Below, piece after piece: positions 35,243 to 44,103 of a DNA stretch of 64,000 bases (its first letter is position 1; each line of letters begins with the position of its first letter). The stretch spans positions 930,001 to 994,000 of the forward strand of contig NZ_CP132744.1 in NCBI RefSeq assembly GCF_037477895.1, read 5' to 3'. Source of the stretch: Mycetohabitans endofungorum. GTDB lineage: Bacteria > Pseudomonadota > Gammaproteobacteria > Burkholderiales > Burkholderiaceae. The notes below the pieces were generated by a model, which saw only the letters and a list, made by a program, of their open reading frames with translations, did no database searches and was not told where the DNA came from. Both the position numbers and the translations under genes were made by a program.

Positions 35243-36547
35243 TTAGCGCGTGTGGCCGTGCGCGGCCGACGCGGCCGAGCTGCCACTGGCGGTCGCGGCC
35301 GGAATCGTGATTTTGGCGCCTTCCCGTAACCGGTCTGAGCCCTCGATGACGACACGCTCTCCCACCGCCAGGCCGGAGACGATGCTGGTGCGCTCGCCAT
35401 CGACCGCACCCGTTTTCACTGGGCGCACGGTGACGGTGTTGTCGGCTTTGACCACGTAGACAAATGTTCCCATCGAGCCATTGAGTACCGCGGAAGTCGG
35501 TACGAGGGTCGCGTTGCGGATCGTGTCGACGAGTAGCCGCACGTTGACGAACTGATTCGGGAACAATGCCTGCCTCGCGTTCTGGAATACCGCGCGCAGT
35601 TTCACGGTGCCGGTGGTCGTATCGATCTGGTTGTCGATGGTGTGCAACTCGCCGGTTTCCAACGGCCGGCTGTTGGTGCGGTCGTAGACGGTCGCGGACA
35701 TCTTGGCACCCGCGGTCCATTGCTTAAGAATGGCTTGTAGGTTGTCCTCGGACGTGGTGAACACGACGCTCATGGGCTGCATCTGCGTGATCACGACAAT
35801 GCCGTTTGTATCGCTGGTGGTCACGTAGTTGCCCGGATCCACCTGACGCAGTCCTACTCGGCCTGTCACCGGTGCGGTAATCCGCGCGTAGGTCAGGTCC
35901 AGCTTGTACGTATCGATCGTCGCCTGGTCCGACTTCACTTGGCCGCGGTACTGCTCGACGAGCGAGGCCTGCGTGTTGACCTGCTGGCGCGAGATCGAAT
36001 CCTGCTTGAGCAACGCCTGGTACGCGTTCAGGTCCGACACCGCCTGTCGTAGCAGCGCCTGGTCTTTCGCCAGTTGCCCTTCGGCGTTGCGCAGTGAAAT
36101 CTCGTAGGGGCGTGGATCGATTTGTGCTAGTACATCGCCGCGCTTGACGAGTTGGCCTTCCTGGAAATTAACCGACATCAGCGTGCCGTTCAACTGCGTG
36201 CGCACGGTCACCGTCGCGAGCGGTGTCACGGTGCCCAGCGCATTGATCACGATCGGCATCTGGCCATGGATCACGGTCGCGACTTTGACCGGCTGTGGCA
36301 TGTTCGCGAACGCGCCGCCGCCGCGCTGCGCGCCAGGCGGCCTGCCGGCACTGCCCGTGGCTGCGCCGCTGGCGTGGGCGCCTGGCGTGCCGCGCATGGC
36401 ATCACGTTGCCACGGATGCCACCAAAGCAGCACGACGACGACCGCGACGAGCCCCGTAGCCAGCTGCAACGCGCGCGTGCGGGTGCGGCGCGCCACGGCG
36501 CGCGGCGCATCGGATGATCGAGCTTGTTGTTGTTCGTCTTTCTGCAT
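35243..36547 (-). CDS. mdtA: RND efflux periplasmic adaptor MdtA
   Basis: A 434-residue membrane-fusion protein. One N-terminal anchor (LQLATGLVAVVVVLLWWHPW near residues 27-47) is followed by a Gly/Ala linker. The lipoyl-like halves are VTVRTQLNGTLMSVNFQEGQ and LTYARITAPVTGRVGLRQVD; the coiled-coil hairpin lies between them (residues 150-215). A beta-barrel and a membrane-proximal domain end in a disordered Ala/Ser/His tail. It bridges MdtBC to an outer-membrane channel; no such channel gene lies in the operon here, so TolC/OprM must come from elsewhere. Confidence 0.93.
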   Translation of the reverse strand: MQKDEQQQARSSDAPRAVARRTRTRALQLATGLVAVVVVLLWWHPWQRDAMRGTPGAHASGAATGSAGRPPGAQRGGGAFANMPQPVKVATVIHGQMPIVINALGTVTPLATVTVRTQLNGTLMSVNFQEGQLVKRGDVLAQIDPRPYEISLRNAEGQLAKDQALLRQAVSDLNAYQALLKQDSISRQQVNTQASLVEQYRGQVKSDQATIDTYKLDLTYARITAPVTGRVGLRQVDPGNYVTTSDTNGIVVITQMQPMSVVFTTSEDNLQAILKQWTAGAKMSATVYDRTNSRPLETGELHTIDNQIDTTTGTVKLRAVFQNARQALFPNQFVNVRLLVDTIRNATLVPTSAVLNGSMGTFVYVVKADNTVTVRPVKTGAVDGERTSIVSGLAVGERVVIEGSDRLREGAKITIPAATASGSSAASAAHGHTR

Positions 36548-37052
36548 GGTCGAGCAAATCGTTGGGATGTGATGGCGGGGAAGGGCTGCGACGACGAGCC
36601 GACGTGGTCCGTGCCTGGTTTATCAGTACATCATCGTGCGGTTGAGTGAGCGAGCTGTACGCGTGTGCCCAGGCAGCAGGCTGTATTGTGCAGCGCTTGC
36701 TGACCGTATCATGTCAAGGATTTGAAACTGCACGAAATCCTACGTGCGTCAACCGTGTCAGTCCAGTGCCCTTTTTTTCGGAACGTTACACCACACCCGT
36801 CGTCGCCTGCGGCAACCGCGACGGGCGTGCGGCGTTGCAGCGAGGCGGCATGTTGGGCTGCCGCATCCGAGGTCGCGCCGGGGCGATGGGCGCGAACGCA
36901 GTGGCTGGGCGCCTGCTCTCAGGGGAATTGGCTTGGCTTAGCCAGCTTTGACTCAGCTAGCCTAAGTTAGGAAGATACCCGACTTGGGTACTGCGGTGTG
37001 GGCGGCGCGGCCACGGTGCTGGTTGACGCACCATGGCGCGGTGTCCCCGAGT
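36548..37052. other. Gap between mdtA and rhodanese gene
   Basis: The 5' side should contain the mdtABC promoter. No two-component-response (BaeR) box was recognised by eye, and no gene is seen. Confidence 0.3.
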
Positions 37053-37517
37053 CTAGGCGCCCACCCAGGGCAAGCCGCGGAAACACCAGCCGCCGACCGT
37101 CTTGCGGTGTCCTTGAGCGTCTTTGTCGCCCTCAAAACCTTCCAGAATATCGTAGGCGCGCATGAAGCCTGCGTTCGCCGCTGCCACTGCAGCCAGCTTC
37201 GAGCGCGCGGCGCTGCGGCACAGCAGCAGGATCGGCGTGTGCGGCATCGCGACTTGGGACAGCTGCTCGACGAACTCGGTGTTGGGGACGCCGCCTGGGT
37301 ATCGCGTCCACTCGATGTGTATGTACTGGCCGTTCCCGACGACCGGGCGGCCGACCCAGTCCAGTTCCGCGCGAGTGCGTATGTCAATCAACCGGGCCCC
37401 CGGCTCCAGCGCTAACAGCTCGAATGCCTCACCTGGCGCCAGCGCGCCGGCATACTGCAACTGGTGTTGCGTGCGACGCTGCTCGGCTGCTGCGTAAATT
37501 GCGTCCTGGGAAGTCAT
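37053..37517 (-). CDS. Rhodanese-like domain protein
   Basis: A 154-residue single-domain sulfurtransferase from the ATG at 37517; a TTG four codons upstream is possible. LIDIRTRAELDWVGR and IHIEWTRYPGG are the family CH2-like features. The active loop is CRSAARSK, with a catalytic Cys that carries persulfide sulfur, and GGWCFRGLPW closes the C-terminus. It is divergent from glnA across about 350 bases, the arrangement seen in Burkholderia. The physiological acceptor is not known. Confidence 0.88.
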   Translation of the reverse strand: MTSQDAIYAAAEQRRTQHQLQYAGALAPGEAFELLALEPGARLIDIRTRAELDWVGRPVVGNGQYIHIEWTRYPGGVPNTEFVEQLSQVAMPHTPILLLCRSAARSKLAAVAAANAGFMRAYDILEGFEGDKDAQGHRKTVGGWCFRGLPWVGA

Positions 37518-37657
37518 CACGGTGTCCAAAGTGCAATACCTTTATTTTAGCGTCGTCGTAGAATGACCCGCCTAGGCAGCGACAGGGTGCGCGACGTTGA
37601 TGCGTTATCGTCATTTTGCCCCTAATAGGGGCATGTTCATCGCTACCCATCGAAATT

Positions 37658-37672
37658 GCACCAAATTTGTGC
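37658..37672. promoter_or_regulatory. NtrC-binding site
   Basis: GCACCAAATTTGTGC is a dyad of the form GCAC-N7-GTGC, matching the enteric NtrC enhancer. It lies about 100 bases upstream of the sigma-54 promoter, a workable enhancer distance. Confidence 0.7.
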
Positions 37673-37770
37673 GCGATGCGCTGCGACGAGGGCGGGCAAT
37701 ACACTGATCGTAGGTCGCGATAGTGCGTAAGCACCGTAATTGGGTGTGTCCGGTGTCCTTGCGTTATAAA

Positions 37771-37787
37771 TTGGCATGAAGTGTGCT
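37771..37787 (+). promoter_or_regulatory. Sigma-54 (-24/-12) promoter of glnA
   Basis: TTGGCATGAAGTGTGCT matches YTGGCAYG-N4-TTGCW at all but one position, with GG and GC 12 bases apart. It would give a leader of about 70 bases before glnA. Confidence 0.75.
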
Positions 37788-37869
37788 CTAATCAGGCCCG
37801 ATCCCGTTGCATGACCGGGAGGTCGGAATCGGGGGCGGTATCGTCCCCATTGTTCACCAGGAGAAAGGA

Positions 37870-39285
37870 ATGACTAAAACCGTGGCCGACGTCACCAAAC
37901 TCGTCGAGGACGAGGACGTCAAGTTCGTCGATTTTCGTTTCACCGACACCCGCGGCAAGGAGCAACACGTGACGGTGCCGGTGTCGGCGTTCGACGAGGA
38001 CAAGTTTGAAGCCGGCCACGCGTTCGATGGTTCCTCAATTGCCGGCTGGAAGGGAATCGAAACGTCGGATATGCTGCTGCTGCCGGATCCGAACACTGCG
38101 TATATCGACCCGTTCTACGAGGAACCGACGTTGGTCCTCACCTGCGACGTGATCGAGCCATCGGACGGCAAAGGCTATGAGCGCGACCCGCGTTCGCTCG
38201 CCAAGCGCGCCGAGGCGTACCTGAAGAGCACGGGCTTGGGGGACACCGCGTTTTTTGGCCCGGAGCCCGAGTTCTTCATTTTTGATTCGGTGCAGTGGAA
38301 CATCGATATGTCGGGCTGCTTCGTCAAGATTGGTTCCGAAGAGGCCGCCTGGTCGTCGGGCAGGGAGTTCGAACACGGCAACAGCGGTCACCGTCCGGGC
38401 GTCAAGGGCGGCTATTTCCCGGTTGCCCCGGTCGATTCGTTTCAGGACATGCGCTCGGAGATGTGCCTGTTGCTCGAGCAACTGGGCGTGCCGGTCGAAG
38501 TGCATCACCACGAGGTCGCCGGTTCCGGCCAGAACGAAATCGGCACGAAATTCTCGACACTAGTGCAACGCGCTGACTGGACGCAGATTTTAAAGTACGT
38601 CGTGCAGAACGTGGCCCATACGTACGGCAAGAGTGCGACGTTCATGCCTAAGCCGGTAGTGGGCGACAACGGTTCCGGCATGCACGTGCACCAATCGATC
38701 TGGAAGGATGGTCAAAACCTGTTCGCAGGCAACGGCTATGCGGGCCTGTCCGAGTTCGCGCTGTTTTACATCGGTGGCATCATTAGGCACGCCCGTGCGT
38801 TGAACGCGATCACGAACCCGACCACGAACTCGTATAAGCGGCTGGTGCCGCACTTCGAAGCGCCTGTCAAGCTCGCCTATTCGGCGCGTAACCGTTCCGC
38901 GTCGATTCGGATTCCACACGTGTCGAACCCGAAGGCGCGCCGGATCGAGACGCGTTTCCCGGATCCGATGGCCAACCCGTATCTGTGCTTCTCGGCGCTG
39001 CTGATGGCCGGTCTGGATGGCGTGCAAAACAAGATCCACCCGGGCGAGGCCGCGGACAAGAACCTGTACGATCTACCGCCGGAAGAGGACGCAAAGATCC
39101 CGACCGTCTGCGAGAATTTGGACACGGCGCTGGACGCGCTCGATGCCGATCGCGAGTTCCTCACGCGCGGCGGCGTGTTCACGGATTCGATGCTGGATGC
39201 GTACATCGAACTCAAGACGCAGGAGCTGCAACGCTTCCGTCAAACCACGCACCCGATCGAGTTCGAGATGTACTACTCGCTCTGA
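37870..39285 (+). CDS. glnA: Glutamine synthetase, type I
   Basis: A 471-residue GSI-beta glutamine synthetase, condensing ammonia with glutamate using ATP; it works as a dodecamer in the cytoplasm. The ATG at 37870 follows AGGAGAAAGG. Signatures include [25 protein letters not shown], the ATP/metal loop [20 protein letters not shown] in pieces, [16 protein letters not shown] and NRSASIRIP. Tyr400 in NLYDLPPEE is the adenylylation site used by GlnE. Control by NtrBC is supported by the upstream NtrC and sigma-54 sites. The regulators ntrB and ntrC lie 2 kb downstream beyond an insertion. Confidence 0.98.
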   Translation: MTKTVADVTKLVEDEDVKFVDFRFTDTRGKEQHVTVPVSAFDEDKFEAGHAFDGSSIAGWKGIETSDMLLLPDPNTAYIDPFYEEPTLVLTCDVIEPSDGKGYERDPRSLAKRAEAYLKSTGLGDTAFFGPEPEFFIFDSVQWNIDMSGCFVKIGSEEAAWSSGREFEHGNSGHRPGVKGGYFPVAPVDSFQDMRSEMCLLLEQLGVPVEVHHHEVAGSGQNEIGTKFSTLVQRADWTQILKYVVQNVAHTYGKSATFMPKPVVGDNGSGMHVHQSIWKDGQNLFAGNGYAGLSEFALFYIGGIIRHARALNAITNPTTNSYKRLVPHFEAPVKLAYSARNRSASIRIPHVSNPKARRIETRFPDPMANPYLCFSALLMAGLDGVQNKIHPGEAADKNLYDLPPEEDAKIPTVCENLDTALDALDADREFLTRGGVFTDSMLDAYIELKTQELQRFRQTTHPIEFEMYYSL

Positions 39286-39339
39286 GCGATGGGGCGCGCT
39301 GTCCGGTAGGCGGTGCGGTGCGCCCATTGCGCGTTACCG

Positions 39340-39525
39340 CCCGCGCCCACTATTGGACTCGCAAGCTCCAGGCGCTTGGGCACACCGTCAAGCTGATGGC
39401 TCCCCAATTCGTGAAACCATACGTGAAGACGAACAAGCACGATGCGGCTGACGCCGGAGCCATCTGCGAAGCGGGCACGTTTGGCGAATTGATCCACCGC
39501 CTTGCTAAGCCGATGCTCCCACGCA
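39340..39525 (+). pseudogene. IS110-family transposase relic
   Basis: The plus strand reads AHYWTRKLQALGHTVKLMAP then QFVKPYVKTNKHDAADAGAI and CEAGTFGELIH. This is the conserved DEDD-domain segment of IS110 transposases (...PQFVKPYVK.NKND..DAEAI.EA). Only about 60 residues remain. Confidence 0.75.
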
Positions 39526-39616
39526 CTTGTTTTTTGGCACTAATTTGCCGGTGCAACAAAAGATAATGCGGCACACAGTGGCATATTCGCCTCCTTCACC
39601 AACATGCCGTTCCGCC

Positions 39617-39910
39617 TTATTTTTGGATCAAAAAGCGCTCGCGATTCTTTCCAATCCATGACGGTGCCCGACCTCTACCGCTCCAGGTCTCACCCGTTTT
39701 GGGATTTTGGTATTTCGGCTCCGGCTGCGTCGCGCGTGCAGCGCCGCGAGCTTGACGCCTACGTCCAAATAAATCTTCGGCCGTGATCCCCAATTCGGTG
39801 ATCTTCTCACGCATCTGTGCAACCACCGTTTCCAATTCCTGCGCCCGTAAGGCTTCTGCTTCCGCTTCAAGCTTTTCAATTTGAGCGCGCAACTCTTGGT
39901 ATGTGGACAT
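39617..39910 (-). CDS. H-NS-family nucleoid protein
   Basis: A 97-residue H-NS-like protein. AGGGA lies 6 bases before the ATG at 39910, which decides it over the ATG at 39916. The N-terminal coiled coil (LRAQIEKLEAEAEALRAQEL) mediates dimers; a middle ITELGITAEDLF follows. The C-terminal DNA-binding motif YQNPKTGETWSGRGRAPSWI binds AT-rich DNA and can silence transferred genes. It is transcribed against its flanking relics and sits inside the insertion that splits glnA from ntrB, suggesting it arrived with mobile DNA. Confidence 0.9.
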   Translation of the reverse strand: MSTYQELRAQIEKLEAEAEALRAQELETVVAQMREKITELGITAEDLFGRRRQARGAARATQPEPKYQNPKTGETWSGRGRAPSWIGKNRERFLIQK

Positions 39911-40652
39911 GTTCATTCCCTATGTTAAGTTAAAAATATCCTGGACGGATGCGAACTGGTTCAACTCACTTGTATGCCTGTGCCAACGTCTCAGACTGAC
40001 GAAGCGCTGGCATGGCCTCTATGTAAAAGGCTGATTGCAGACTAACCGCTTGGGCCACGATAGTTATCACGTTCGATGATCAAATACCGCTTTGCTTTTT
40101 GGCCTTCTTACCCTGCGTATGCGCATAAATAATGCCAGCTGTTCTTTACGACGACCGGCGGCCCTACAAGATCCTCTATTGTACCTTAATGCGCCGACGG
40201 CCGAGCCGACCACTGGATTAAAAATGAGTAGTTTATGGTTTTCGCCGGCGGCGCGGCGCAGAAATGCAACAAATCACCTGCGGGTGTTTTCAATTGGCGC
40301 GATGCAAGACGAGTGCCGTCATCACCTTTAAGAAGAGGCCTAAGCTCGGATTGTCGCTGCTCGCCCAACTGTTCATAAAGCCTTATAAATAACTGGGTAT
40401 TGTTCGTTGACGCATGGATAACCTGTTACTCGGCGCTGGACACCTCTGAACCCAATCGTCGAGTGGGCCACGGTTATCCCCATTTCAGCGCTCCGGCAGT
40501 CGCGCGGCATAATCCATGTCGGAAGTCCGAACGGGTTTGAAGGAGCGGCGTTCGAATAGGTGATTGAGAGTTTCCATGAGCGTCGTACCTGCTCGTTAGC
40601 AAGCAGGGTACGACGTAGGCAAAGCTGTTTGTCCGAGTTGGCTGGACGTTGG
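39911..40652. other. Gap of decayed DNA within the glnA-ntrB insertion
   Basis: No gene is supported. Composition is lower in GC. Several short frames on the minus strand between 40186 and 40672 could be shards of a transposase but no family could be named. Confidence 0.3.
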
Positions 40653-40844
40653 CCCGGGGCTTCACTCACCACGCGCCGCGACGCGCCAAACGCCGTTATT
40701 ATGTCGCAGGACTATGACGACAGCCTGATGGAGACGGTTTATCTGTTGCGTTCGCCAGCCAACGTCGCTTACCTCGAGCGTTCGATTGCACAGTGGCGTA
40801 AGGGCATGGCAAAAGAAGGCAAACTGGTCGAAGACGCTGAATGA
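40653..40844 (+). pseudogene. YefM-family antitoxin, N-terminally truncated
   Basis: The frame reads SLTTRRDAPNAVIMSQDYDD, then SLMETVYLLRSPANVAYLER and SIAQWRKGM, the C-terminal two-thirds of a YefM/Phd antitoxin. The usual DNA-binding N-terminus is replaced by unrelated sequence with no ribosome binding site. Translation could begin at the ATG at 40701 (47 residues), which would keep the toxin-wrapping tail but lose operator binding. It overlaps yoeB by four bases. Confidence 0.6.
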
Positions 40845-41104
40845 GCGTGCGCCGCGTGCTTTTTACGCTCGATATATGGGACGATTACATCTACTGGCAG
40901 GGGCAAGATCGCCAAGCCTTCAAGCGCATCAACCAGCTCATTCGCGAGGCGCAGGGCACGCCTTTCAACGGCATCGGCAAGCCCGAACCGCTGAAGGCGA
41001 ACCTCTCGGGCTTTGGGTCCTGCCGCATCGACGACACTCATCGCCTGGTGTACGAGGCGGACGATGTCCAGCTCAGCATCCTCTCCTGGCGTTGCCACTA
41101 TTAG
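40841..41104 (+). CDS. yoeB: YoeB-family mRNA interferase toxin
   Basis: An 87-residue RelE-superfamily toxin that cuts mRNA in the ribosomal A site. The catalytic residues match E. coli YoeB E46 (KPEPLK), R65 (HRLVY) and H83 (RCHY). The normally conserved GFWSRRI reads GFGSCRI, changing a Trp and an Arg next to the active site. The start overlaps the antitoxin stop (ATGA). With the antitoxin truncated, the toxin may be inactive, poorly translated, or neutralised from elsewhere. Confidence 0.85.
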   Translation: MSVRRVLFTLDIWDDYIYWQGQDRQAFKRINQLIREAQGTPFNGIGKPEPLKANLSGFGSCRIDDTHRLVYEADDVQLSILSWRCHY

Positions 41105-41315
41105 GCGTGACGGCGTGCCGCGGCGCGTGCTTGACAGTGCATCGTCAGGCGCGGCTGCGTGTTGCGCCCGACAGCGTCAAACGGCTGACGGCGTGGATAA
41201 AAGAACTGTGACGGATACCCAACAGTGCCTCCAGCGTTATTCGTGAGCCGCCGTATGCGGAACCGCACGTACGGTGGTGTGAGACAGCGACGGGGTTAAC
41301 CCTACTCAGTTGGAC
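41105..41315 (+). mobile_element. Group II intron 3'-end relic
   Basis: 41140-41212 reads RLRVAPDSVKRLTAWIKEL in one frame, the C-terminal X/maturase region of intron-encoded reverse transcriptases. It is followed at 41246-41280 by a domain V-like hairpin (GAGCCGCCGTATGCGG...CCGCACGTACGGTG). A domain VI-like GACGGGGTTAACCCTACTCA follows at 41288-41307. The rest of the intron is missing. The last base of the relic lies about 10 bases before the ntrB start codon. Confidence 0.65.
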
Positions 41316-41322
41316 CGGCTCG

Positions 41323-42465
41323 ATGGTATTGAAGAACCTAACCAAATTGAAACAAAACCAATTCGATACGCTGGACGATTCAGCGCTGTGCTGCTCTGGG
41401 CTACTGCCCGGGCTCGACGCGCTGCCGACGGTCGTGCTGGTGCTGGACAAGCGGACACTGCGCGTGGCGTATGCGAATCCATCGGCCGAGTCGATGCTCG
41501 AGATGTCGCGCCGGCAACTGGAGCACACCACGTGGCCGGATCTGTTCTCCAATGGCGACGAGTTGGTGACGACCATCGCAGCGATTGCCGACAACCGGTT
41601 CCAGGCGACGCACCTGGATGCCACACTGGAGCGCCAGCTGCGCGAGCCGTTGCGTGTGCACGTGATCGTGGGCTACCTCGAGGCAGCATCGGATTACGTA
41701 TTGCTAGAGCTGTTCGCCAACGACCAGCAATTGCGCAGCGATCGAGAGAAGCGCATCCATGACCTGACGTCGGTCAACAAGCAGTTGATTCGCAATCTGG
41801 CGCACGAGATCAAGAATCCGCTTGGCGGCATTCGCGGCGCGGCGCAGTTGCTTGAGTTCGAGTTGGGCGAGCGCGAGGTGCGCTACGACCTGCACGAATA
41901 CACGCAGGTCATCATCAAGGAGTCCGACCGGTTGCAGACGCTGGTAGACCGGCTGCTCGAACCGCACCGCCATCCGCACATCGTCGGCGACGTGAACATC
42001 CACGAGGTCTGCGAACGGGTACGCACAGTGATCCTGGCCGAGTTTCCCCGAGGGCTGACGATCGAGCGCGACTATGATGTGAGTGTGCCGGAGTTTCGCG
42101 GCGACAAGGAGCAACTGATCCAGACGTTGCTGAATATCGTACGCAATGCGACGCAGGCGCTCAAGGAGCGCATCTCGCAAGGTGACGCGCATATCGAGTT
42201 GCGTACGCGCGTCGCGCGCAAGGTGACGATCGCCAAGCGGTTATGCAAGCTGGCATTGGACTTGCGTGTAATCGACAATGGCCCCGGCATACCGGAGGAG
42301 ATCCGTGACCGAATCTTCTATCCGCTGGTGTCGGGACGGGAAGAGGGCAGCGGGCTCGGGCTCACGCTTGCGCAGACCTTTGTGCAGCAGCACGAAGGGT
42401 TGATCGAAGTGGAAAGCCGTCCCGGTCATACCGAATTTCAGATCCTATTGCCGCTGACTCGATGA
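41323..42465 (+). CDS. ntrB: Nitrogen regulation sensor kinase NtrB (NR(II))
   Basis: A 380-residue soluble histidine kinase that phosphorylates or dephosphorylates NtrC under PII control. A PAS domain fills residues 25-130 (LPTVVLVLDKRTLRVAYANP). The H-box is NLAHEIKNPLGGIRGAAQLL near residue 165. The N-box is LLNIVRNATQAL near 275, and the G-boxes are DNGPGIPEE and GSGLGLTLAQTF. The ribosome binding site is weak and the intron relic ends just before the start, so the original glnA-coupled expression is probably altered. ntrC follows 60 bases downstream. Confidence 0.95.
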   Translation: MVLKNLTKLKQNQFDTLDDSALCCSGLLPGLDALPTVVLVLDKRTLRVAYANPSAESMLEMSRRQLEHTTWPDLFSNGDELVTTIAAIADNRFQATHLDATLERQLREPLRVHVIVGYLEAASDYVLLELFANDQQLRSDREKRIHDLTSVNKQLIRNLAHEIKNPLGGIRGAAQLLEFELGEREVRYDLHEYTQVIIKESDRLQTLVDRLLEPHRHPHIVGDVNIHEVCERVRTVILAEFPRGLTIERDYDVSVPEFRGDKEQLIQTLLNIVRNATQALKERISQGDAHIELRTRVARKVTIAKRLCKLALDLRVIDNGPGIPEEIRDRIFYPLVSGREEGSGLGLTLAQTFVQQHEGLIEVESRPGHTEFQILLPLTR

Positions 42466-42525
42466 TCGGCGCGCAGGCGACAGGTGCGCGCACGCAGATA
42501 TTGAAGAAAAACGCCCAATAAATTT

Positions 42526-44079
42526 ATGAAGCCAATTTGGATAGTTGACGACGATCAGTCGATACGCTGGGTGCTCGAGAAGGCACTGGCGCGCGAGAAC
42601 TTCGCCACCCGTAGCTTTACCAGTATGCGCGACGCGCTGGCCGCATTTGCGCAGGACCAGCCACAAGTGCTGGTATCGGATATCCGAATGCCGGGCGGCT
42701 CGGGGCTCGAACTGCTCAATGCGGTGCGCGAGCAGTGGCCGGAGGTGCCGGTGATCATCATGACAGCATTCTCGGACTTGGACAGCGCCGTCGCAGCCTT
42801 CCAGGGCGGGGCGTTCGAGTATCTGGCCAAGCCGTTCGACGTCGATAAGGCGGTCGAGTTGATCCGCCGCGCCGTTGATGAGAGCATGCGCGGCGAACAA
42901 GGCTACGATGACCGGCTCGCCGAGGCACCGGAGATGCTCGGGCAGGCCCCGGCGATGCAGGACCTGTTCCGCGCGATCGGCCGGTTGTCCCATTCCGTGG
43001 CGACAGTGCTGATTACTGGCGAGTCCGGGACCGGCAAGGAACTGGTGGCTCGTGCGCTGCATCGGCACAGCCCGCGCGCTAATGGACCGTTCATCGCATT
43101 GAACATGGCGGCGATTCCCAAAGATCTGCTTGAATCAGAGCTATTCGGGCACGAGCGTGGGGCGTTTACTGGCGCGCAGGCGATGCGGCAGGGTCGCTTC
43201 GAGCAAGCCGAGAACGGCACACTGTTCTTGGACGAAATCGGGGATATGCCGTTCGATCTGCAGACGCGACTGTTGCGTGTGCTCTCGGACGGGCAGTTCT
43301 ACCGCGTCGGCGGCCACAGTCCTTTGCGGGCGAACGTGCGGGTGATCGCGGCGACGCATCAGAATCTGGACACGCGGGTGCGGCAGGGATTGTTCCGTGA
43401 GGATCTCTATCACCGGCTCAACGTGATCCGGCTGCGGCTGCCGCCGTTGCGGGAACGCAGCGAGGACATTTTGCTGCTCACGCGACATTTCCTGCAAAAG
43501 AGCGCGCGCGAGCTGGGTGTCGAGCCCAAGCGCGTCACTGATGCAACGCTGGCGTACCTGGCGTCGCTGCCGTTTCCTGGCAACGTGCGCCAACTGGAGA
43601 ATCTGTGCAACTGGCTGACCGTGATGCCGCCCGCGCAGACCATCGAGATCAAGGATTTGCCACCGGAACTGGTCACAGAGCGACAATCGTCGACGCACGC
43701 CGTGGCCAATGAAGGGCTGCTGATCGGCAAGGCTGTCGGCGCCGCCGGCGCAGCAGCGGCGTCCCCGTCCGGCGATGCCCGTGCCACAGCACTGGCGCAC
43801 AGCGGCGTGACGCTGCTGGCCGGTCCCGGCAGTGGCGCGTGCGCGCCGGTATTGCCCCAGGTCAGTGCATGGGAGGTCGGCTTGCGCACCGAAGTGGCGC
43901 GACTGCTGCGCGAGAACTCGCCCGAGGTGATGGACGGGCTGGCGCGCCGCTTCGAAGCCGCGGTGATCCGCGAGGCGCTAGATTTCACGCGCGGCCGCAA
44001 GGTCGAAGCCGCCGAGCGGCTTGGCATCGGACGCAATACGATCACCCGCAAGATCCAGGAGCTGCAACTGGAATCATGA
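42526..44079 (+). CDS. ntrC: Nitrogen regulation response regulator NtrC (NR(I))
   Basis: A 517-residue sigma-54 activator. The receiver domain (1-120) has the phosphorylatable Asp near residue 52 (VSDIRMPGG). The AAA+ domain has Walker A GESGTGKE, the sigma-54-contacting GAFTGA loop near residue 212, and Walker B GTLFLDEIGDMP. A C-terminal Fis-type helix-turn-helix (RKVEAAERLGIGRNTITRKI) binds DNA. An Ala/Gly-rich linker of about 60 residues before it makes the protein longer than the enteric form. It should act on the NtrC site upstream of glnA. Confidence 0.97.
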   Translation: MKPIWIVDDDQSIRWVLEKALARENFATRSFTSMRDALAAFAQDQPQVLVSDIRMPGGSGLELLNAVREQWPEVPVIIMTAFSDLDSAVAAFQGGAFEYLAKPFDVDKAVELIRRAVDESMRGEQGYDDRLAEAPEMLGQAPAMQDLFRAIGRLSHSVATVLITGESGTGKELVARALHRHSPRANGPFIALNMAAIPKDLLESELFGHERGAFTGAQAMRQGRFEQAENGTLFLDEIGDMPFDLQTRLLRVLSDGQFYRVGGHSPLRANVRVIAATHQNLDTRVRQGLFREDLYHRLNVIRLRLPPLRERSEDILLLTRHFLQKSARELGVEPKRVTDATLAYLASLPFPGNVRQLENLCNWLTVMPPAQTIEIKDLPPELVTERQSSTHAVANEGLLIGKAVGAAGAAAASPSGDARATALAHSGVTLLAGPGSGACAPVLPQVSAWEVGLRTEVARLLRENSPEVMDGLARRFEAAVIREALDFTRGRKVEAAERLGIGRNTITRKIQELQLES

Positions 44080-44103
44080 CGGCGCGATCGGGGCGCTGCC
44101 CGC

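Larger units (their letters stand above)
37518..37869. promoter_or_regulatory. glnA upstream control region
   Basis: This 352-base divergent region holds an NtrC site at 37658-37672 and a sigma-54 promoter at 37771-37787, listed separately. The glnA ribosome binding site AGGAGAAAGG is just before the start. Confidence 0.7.

Noticed and set aside
34521..35720. 399-codon open frame on the minus strand across mdtB and mdtA
   Set aside because: It is a shadow frame in GC-rich DNA. Both mdt genes have strong family matches, ribosome-coupled starts and normal lengths in another frame.
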